NCBI GenBank assembly: GCA_049974865.1
Contig: JBNGCX010000012.1
Location: forward strand, 10,650-74,649
Origin: JAGSOU01 sp049974865
GTDB taxonomy: Bacteria > Pseudomonadota > Alphaproteobacteria > Rhodobacterales > Rhodobacteraceae
Reading direction: 5' to 3'
DNA: 64,000 bases
The notes beneath the pieces are model-generated. The model made no database searches. It was not told the DNA's origin and worked only from the letters and a program-made list of their open reading frames with translations. This document shows positions 63,252 to 64,000 of this stretch, one piece after another. A program made the position numbers and the translations under genes. How positions within the stretch are numbered: the first letter of the stretch is position 1; each line of letters begins with the position of its first letter.

Positions 63252-63875
63252 TCAGGCGCGCTGCATCGCGGCCGTCAGCGCCCCCATGCCCACCAGCGCG
63301 CCGCCGCCGGCCCGGCCCATCCATTTCAGCACGCTGGGGCGGCGAATGCGCGCGCGCAGGCGGTCGGCCAGCAGCGCATAGGCCAGCGCGTTGAGGCAGG
63401 CCAGCGTGACGAAAGTGGCGATCAGGACCGCGAATTGCGGCATCAGGGCCGCCTCGGGCCGGATGAACTGCGGCACGAAGGCGATGAAGAAAGCGATGGA
63501 TTTCGGGTTCAGCGCGGTCACCGCCGCGGCATGGCCGAAGATGGCGGCGGCGGGTTTCGGCGCGGGTTCCAGATCGCCGATGGACACGGCGGGCCTGGAG
63601 CGCAGCAGCTTTATCCCGAGATAGACCAGGTAGACCGCGCCCACCCATTTCAGCACCGTGAACAGCGTGGCCGAGGCCAGCACCAGCGCCCCCAGCCCCA
63701 GAAGCGAGGCGGTCATGGCGACGAGATCGCCCAACGCCACCCCCAGCGCCATGGCCACCGCCACCCGGCGCCCCTGGCTCAGCGCATAGGACATGACCAG
63801 CAGGATGGTGGGGCCGGGGATGATCAGCAGCACGGAGGAGGCGGCGACGAAGGCGAGCCAGAGGTCGAGGGGCAT
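63252..63875 (-). CDS. LysE/RhtB-family amino-acid exporter
   Basis: 207 aa with six predicted membrane helices. The family start is PLDLWLAFVAASSVLLIIPGPTILLVMSYALSQGRR in outline (2-37), with the conserved P-G-P and the G-x2-x2-A-M-A-L-G-V-A-L-G-D segment near 42. ALNPKSIAFFIAFVPQF near 121 is diagnostic. It exports amino acids such as homoserine, threonine or lysine; the substrate is not predictable here. It lies 54 bases downstream of an acyl-CoA dehydrogenase gene on the same strand. Confidence 0.9.
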   Translation of the reverse strand: MPLDLWLAFVAASSVLLIIPGPTILLVMSYALSQGRRVAVAMALGVALGDLVAMTASLLGLGALVLASATLFTVLKWVGAVYLVYLGIKLLRSRPAVSIGDLEPAPKPAAAIFGHAAAVTALNPKSIAFFIAFVPQFIRPEAALMPQFAVLIATFVTLACLNALAYALLADRLRARIRRPSVLKWMGRAGGGALVGMGALTAAMQRA

Positions 63876-63929
63876 GGCGAAATCTCTCTCAAAAAGATCG
63901 CCAAACCCTAGCCCCGGCCCGCCGTCGCG

Positions 63930-64000
63930 TCAAAAGAAAGCCTGCAGCCCGGTCTGTGCGCGGCCCAGGATCAGGGCGTGCACGTCATGGGTGCCCTCGT
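63930..64000 (-). CDS. Glutaryl-CoA dehydrogenase, C-terminal fragment
   Basis: Only the last 23 codons are in the window, ending YEGTHDVHALILGRAQTGLQAFF in pattern (the first residue is cut off). The motif E-G-T-H-D-V-H-A-L-I-L-G-R and the G-x-Q-A-F end are characteristic of glutaryl-CoA dehydrogenase, an FAD enzyme of lysine and tryptophan breakdown. The E-G-T helix is shared by other acyl-CoA dehydrogenases, so a near relative is possible. Confidence 0.75.
   Translation of the reverse strand, partial: EGTHDVHALILGRAQTGLQAFF

Overview
The window is high-GC chromosomal DNA whose gene content and order point to an alphaproteobacterium of the order Rhodobacterales (Rhodobacteraceae/Roseobacter type). 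The evidence is a 14-gene complex I operon with extra reading frames between the nuo genes, a NuoE with a long C-terminal extension, a mitochondrial-length NuoG, the run nuoN-birA-coaX-RNase J, the tatABC-DUF815 block, and small families typical of that order (DUF5333, DUF5337, DUF1127). No tRNA, rRNA, CRISPR array, insertion sequence or prophage was seen. No stretch longer than 300 bases lacks a gene.

Layout. Bases 1-93 are the end of a crotonase-family gene. Bases 330-19173 are nuoABCDEFGHIJKLMN on the + strand, interrupted by a sulfotransferase gene (between nuoC and nuoD) and by eight small genes: five for exported proteins that each carry at least two cysteines besides any lipobox Cys, a DUF5337 membrane protein, a cysteine-free carboxymuconolactone-decarboxylase-like protein, and a 64-codon frame of unknown status. 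birA, coaX and rnj follow without a break to a strong bidirectional terminator at 22430-22465. From 22500 to 27094 the minus strand carries a DEAD-box helicase, an ExoD-like protein, prfC and a tandem universal stress protein. A ParA-like ATPase, a Hint-domain protein, an unusual SDR, an orphan ABC ATPase, a rhodanese, tatABC and a DUF815 ATPase follow (27269-34336).

From 34433 to 50184 nearly everything is on the minus strand: DUF2267, an NlpD-like lipoprotein, pcm and surE (the surE-pcm-nlpD order known from other proteobacteria), an SDR, purF, cvpA, radA, a PqiA-like protein, mlaF, mlaE, alr, a DUF2182/DUF1326 pair, dnaB with a perfect DnaA box upstream, pyrE and pyrC. A divergent region at 50185-50394 leads into the urease operon ureDAB-(histone H1-like gene)-C-(DUF1127)-EFG on the + strand. 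The last block (56272-63114, minus) is a compact surface-glycan-type cluster: three related GT2-type glycosyltransferases, one fused to a degenerate sulfotransferase domain, plus a stand-alone sulfotransferase, an FkbM-type methyltransferase and an alpha/beta-hydrolase-like protein without the nucleophile serine. A LysE exporter and the 3' end of a glutaryl-CoA dehydrogenase gene close the window.

The best candidates for undescribed biology are the set of small exported cysteine-containing proteins threaded through the nuo operon, including two tandem DUF5333-type paralogues with identical Cys-Cys spacing, and the glycosyltransferase/sulfotransferase cluster with its fusion protein. Functions given for unnamed genes are inferences from motifs and context; no database search could be run.
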